Assembly (NCBI GenBank): GCA_002432945.1
Contig: DJHE01000020.1
Span: 209 to 16,846, forward strand
DNA: 16,638 nucleotides
Source of the DNA: Synergistaceae bacterium UBA5827
GTDB taxonomy: Bacteria; Synergistota; Synergistia; Synergistales; 79-D21
Direction: 5' to 3'
In this document: piece after piece, positions 14,507 through 16,638 of the stretch
Layout: every line of letters begins with the position of its first letter
How positions within the stretch are numbered: position 1 is the first letter of the stretch
Notes under the pieces: model-generated
Seen by the model: only the letters and a program-made list of their open reading frames with translations
What the model was told of the DNA's origin: nothing
Databases searched by the model: none
Made by a program: the position numbers and the translations under genes

Positions 14507-14932
14507 TTGCCTGTCCTGCTCGAATCTCGATCGAACACGCCCTTTCCCGAATGGATGCGCTGGACCTTTGGAGTTATCGGCGTCTACCTTCTAGGTGATT
14601 CGCTTCGCCGCTTCCTGATGTTCAAAGGCATGACCGTACATGCTCTGTTTGTCGGGGCAGCGATTCTTTATGCCTGCGGCTACCGGAAAAGGATCTACCT
14701 CACGGAAGAGGGGATCGTCCGGGAGACGAAAACCTGGCTTAACAGGAATCGCGAGGTTTTCCCCTGGGCCGAACTGGGGCACGTGGGACTTGCGTTTAGG
14801 CGCAAGCAGATGATGGCTTTCTTCGAGCGGGATATACTCGGCTGGAAAGTTCTTTTTGACCGATCCGAAGAAGAGACCTTGCGCGAGATCCTCGGAAAAT
14901 ACAGCCCTGGTATCGAGATCACGACCCTGTAA
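14507..14932 (+). CDS. Small membrane protein of unknown function, possible PH-like cytosolic domain
   Basis: I do not recognise a named family. The product is 141 residues from a TTG at 14507, chosen because GGAGGG (14493-14498) lies 8 bases upstream. Residues about 16-35 (WMRWTFGVIGVYLLGDSLRR) and 40-57 (TVHALFVGAAILYACGY) look like two membrane segments. The basic YRKRIYL follows, then a soluble part of about 80 residues rich in alternating strands (LTEEGIVRETKTWLNRNREVFPWAELGHVGL) and a final helix (EEETLREILGKY). This two-TM-plus-strand layout is reminiscent of bacterial PH-like domain proteins (bPH/YcxB type); that is only a fold-level guess. It sits between two convergent NhaC paralogues, bounded by a terminator on each side. 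Codon use resembles its neighbours. Confidence 0.75.
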   Translation: MPVLLESRSNTPFPEWMRWTFGVIGVYLLGDSLRRFLMFKGMTVHALFVGAAILYACGYRKRIYLTEEGIVRETKTWLNRNREVFPWAELGHVGLAFRRKQMMAFFERDILGWKVLFDRSEEETLREILGKYSPGIEITTL

Positions 14933-14933
14933 G

Positions 14934-14969
14934 AAAAAGGAGCGGCCCCCCCGGGGCCGCTCCTTTTTT
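14934..14969. terminator. Bidirectional terminator between convergent genes
   Basis: AAAAAGGAGCGGCCCC (14934-14949) is the exact complement of GGGGCCGCTCCTTTTT (14953-14968), with a 3-base CCC loop. It has a T-run on the right for the plus-strand small membrane protein and, on the complementary strand, a T-run for the minus-strand nhaC, whose stop is at 14983. It therefore very probably ends both transcripts. Confidence 0.93.
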
Positions 14970-14982
14970 AATGTGGCCGGGA

Positions 14983-16515
14983 CTAATCGTTGATTTCGAA
15001 GGTCCCTCTCTTTTCGACGACGTCGGTGCCGTCTTCTTTCCTCCAGTAAATCCCTATCTTCATGTAGGTCAGGATAATCGCCATGAGCGGGTTGCCCCAG
15101 TTCAGGAAGGCATAGGGCCCGTAGACGAGTGGGCCGACACCGAGCACGCTGGTCTGGTAGGCTCCGCAGGTGTTCCAGGGGACGAGGGCAGAGGTCAGCG
15201 TCCCGGCGTCTTCCAGCGTGCGGGACAGCATCCGCGGTGCCAGGCCGGATTTCTGGAAGGTATTCCGGAACATCCTTCCGGGGACGACAAGGGACAGGTA
15301 CTGGTCGCCGAGGAAGATGTTCGAGATGATGCAGGAACCGATTACGGCGGTGATGAGCGTGCCGACCTTGCGGATTCCCTTTGTCAGGGTCCCGATGATC
15401 GTTTCGAGGAAACCGCAGGCTTCCATGACCCCTCCGAAGGAGAGGGCAACGAAGATGAGGGAGATGGACCACATCATCGACTGGAGACCGCCGCGGGAAA
15501 CGAGCTTGGAAACGGTCGCGGCAACTTCCTTGCCCAGTTCGGGAGCGACTCCGGCGATCCCTGCCTTGGTCATTGCCGCGGCAGCCGCGGCAAGATCAGC
15601 AGCGCCAGAAACCTCTTCCGAGATGGAGGCAGAGTAGCCATTCTGCACGACGTTCATGATGTCCCCGATTCCGGAACCGGAAAGGAACGCCATAGCGATT
15701 CCCGCGAAAAGGCCCGCGAAGAGGCCCGGAATCGCGGGCATCTTCATGACCGCGAGGGCGATAACGAGAACGGGGGGGATGAGGCAGGCAAGCGAGATCG
15801 GGAATTCCGCCCGCATGAAGGACTGGATCGCGTGGATCCTCGATGCGTCAAGCTCTCCGCCGCCGTAGCGAAAACCAATGAAGGTCAGGACGGCGAGGAT
15901 GATGATGTAGGTCGGGCCCGTCGTCCAGACCATGGCTTTGATATGGTCGAACAGTTCCGCTCCGGAAACCGCGGGGGAGAGGTTCGTCGTGTCGGAAAGC
16001 GGGGACATCTTGTCGCCGAAGTAGGCTCCGGAAATGATGACACCAGCCGTGATCGGGACGGGGACGCCCAAACCGTTTCCAATCCCCAGCATTGCAATAC
16101 CGATCGTGGCGGTTGTCGTCCAGGAGGAACCGGTGGCCAGGGAAACGACCGAACAGGTCAGCAGGGTCGCCACGAGGAAGATAGACGGCTTGAGGATCAT
16201 GAGGCCGTAGTAGATCAGGCCCGGGACGACGCCCGACTGGATCCAGGCGCCGATGATCATGCCGATGATCATGAGGATGAGGGTCGCCTGAAGGGCGACG
16301 GCGATGTTGTTGATCATCCCCTCTTCCATCTCTTTCCAGGGAACGCCGAGGATGAAGCGTCCGACGAGTGCCGCGAAGACCGCTGCCGCCAGGATGGGCA
16401 TGTGGGCTTCCGCTTCGAGTTTCAGGATTCCGTAACTGATGAAAAATGCCGCAACAACAAAAACACCCACTGAAAGAGCGAAGCTTGGGGCCTTTCTTAT
16501 TTTTTCCGTTGCCAT
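14983..16515 (-). CDS. nhaC: NhaC-family Na+/H+ antiporter (paralogue 2)
   Basis: Second NhaC-family transporter, 510 residues, on the minus strand facing the first. It aligns without gaps to paralogue 1 over the first 170 residues; by hand count 64 of the first 100 positions are identical. It keeps the signature GAYFGDKMSPLSDTTN at 163-178 with Asp168 and Asp175, GAWIQSGVVPGLIYYGL at 89-105, LGDQYLSLVVPGRM and EDAGTLTSALVPWNTCGAY. It differs at 127-136 (ATGSSWTTTA against STGTSWGTTG), next to the predicted ion path, and in an alanine-rich loop at about 310-335 (SGAADLAAAAAAMTKAGIAG). The start is the ATG at 16513-16515, with GGAGG 10 bases upstream in the leader. The 123 bases beyond it to the window end show no promoter that I can resolve. 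Confidence 0.92.
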   Translation of the reverse strand: MATEKIRKAPSFALSVGVFVVAAFFISYGILKLEAEAHMPILAAAVFAALVGRFILGVPWKEMEEGMINNIAVALQATLILMIIGMIIGAWIQSGVVPGLIYYGLMILKPSIFLVATLLTCSVVSLATGSSWTTTATIGIAMLGIGNGLGVPVPITAGVIISGAYFGDKMSPLSDTTNLSPAVSGAELFDHIKAMVWTTGPTYIIILAVLTFIGFRYGGGELDASRIHAIQSFMRAEFPISLACLIPPVLVIALAVMKMPAIPGLFAGLFAGIAMAFLSGSGIGDIMNVVQNGYSASISEEVSGAADLAAAAAAMTKAGIAGVAPELGKEVAATVSKLVSRGGLQSMMWSISLIFVALSFGGVMEACGFLETIIGTLTKGIRKVGTLITAVIGSCIISNIFLGDQYLSLVVPGRMFRNTFQKSGLAPRMLSRTLEDAGTLTSALVPWNTCGAYQTSVLGVGPLVYGPYAFLNWGNPLMAIILTYMKIGIYWRKEDGTDVVEKRGTFEIND

Positions 16516-16638
16516 AAAAGGATCGCCTCCCCTCGATTTTTTCCTGTCCAGGTTGCCGGGGAACCAGAAAAGCCATTAATACCCTTGGAAAATATGAAGA
16601 AGTGCCAACCACCCCCAATTCAATGAAAAAATCTTTAC

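Noticed and set aside
12724..14538. Open frame of 604 codons on the minus strand opposite the first nhaC
   Set aside because: It covers the complement of an unmistakable membrane transporter, and its translation is a low-complexity, charged Gly/Asp/Arg/His-rich string. Such long antisense frames are common opposite GC-rich genes with biased third positions.
14971..16473. Open frame of 500 codons on the plus strand opposite the second nhaC
   Set aside because: It has the same composition as the antisense frame on the first nhaC (Gly/Asp/Arg-rich, no domain), so it reflects the shared codon pattern of the paralogues. It does not look like a real gene.
16590..16610. TGGCAC (minus strand, complement of 16602-16607) as a sigma-54 -24 element upstream of the second nhaC
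   Set aside because: The required GC at the -12 position with the fixed 10-base distance from GG is absent; the sequence there reads TA.
16516..16618. Short leader ORF upstream of the second nhaC, by analogy with the first
   Set aside because: The ATG in this leader opens a frame that runs on for over 200 codons through nhaC in another frame, so there is no short coupled peptide here.
1..16638. Mobile elements, CRISPR array or defence island
   Set aside because: No spaced direct repeats, transposase, integrase or nuclease genes are present. All clear genes are core functions apart from the small membrane protein.

Overview
The window is about 16.6 kb of GC-rich, densely packed bacterial chromosome with housekeeping genes in canonical operon order. 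It has no phage, insertion sequence or CRISPR signature. The gene set suggests an anaerobic amino-acid fermenter, most likely a member of the Synergistota. The clues are a CtsR-McsA-McsB-ClpC operon of the kind best known from Firmicutes, a fused ADP-forming acyl-CoA synthetase, a TrmD with an extra C-terminal domain, an exported parvulin, and two large NhaC-type antiporters. The phylum is an inference from content; a clostridial lineage is the main alternative.

Region 1 (1-4170, +) is the signal-recognition, ribosome and tRNA-modification operon: the 3' end of ylxM, then ffh, rpsP, khpA, rimM, trmD and rplS. Genes overlap or are spaced by a few to about 30 bases. TrmD starts at a TTG that overlaps the rimM stop and carries an extra domain of about 155 residues. 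That domain resembles the stand-alone SPOUT-type RNA methyltransferase often encoded next to trmD, but its predicted cofactor-binding motifs look eroded.

Region 2 (4188-4410) is a self-contained tRNA-Leu(GAG) unit with a strong sigma-70-type promoter and a long hairpin terminator.

Region 3 (4448-7164, +) holds a single-chain ADP-forming acetate/acyl-CoA ligase, which makes ATP from acyl-CoA, followed six bases later by plsY, the acyl-phosphate-dependent glycerol-3-phosphate acyltransferase.

Region 4 (7160-12720, +) is the protein-quality-control operon: a promoter overlapped by a probable CtsR heptad operator, ctsR, mcsA, mcsB, clpC and an exported parvulin-type prolyl isomerase, closed by a perfect 20-bp hairpin. 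The parts of a phosphoarginine circuit are visible: CtsR Arg62 in the DNA-binding wing, the kinase McsB, and the ClpC N-domain Glu that corresponds to the phosphoarginine receptor residue.

Region 5 (12753-16638) contains two close NhaC paralogues pointing towards each other. A 141-residue membrane protein of unknown function lies between them. The block is separated by hairpin terminators, one of them shared by the convergent genes.

Most of the window is ordinary core genome. The items most worth a second look are the TrmD fusion, the compact CtsR operator-promoter, the unknown protein between the NhaC paralogues, and a possible short leader ORF in front of the first nhaC.
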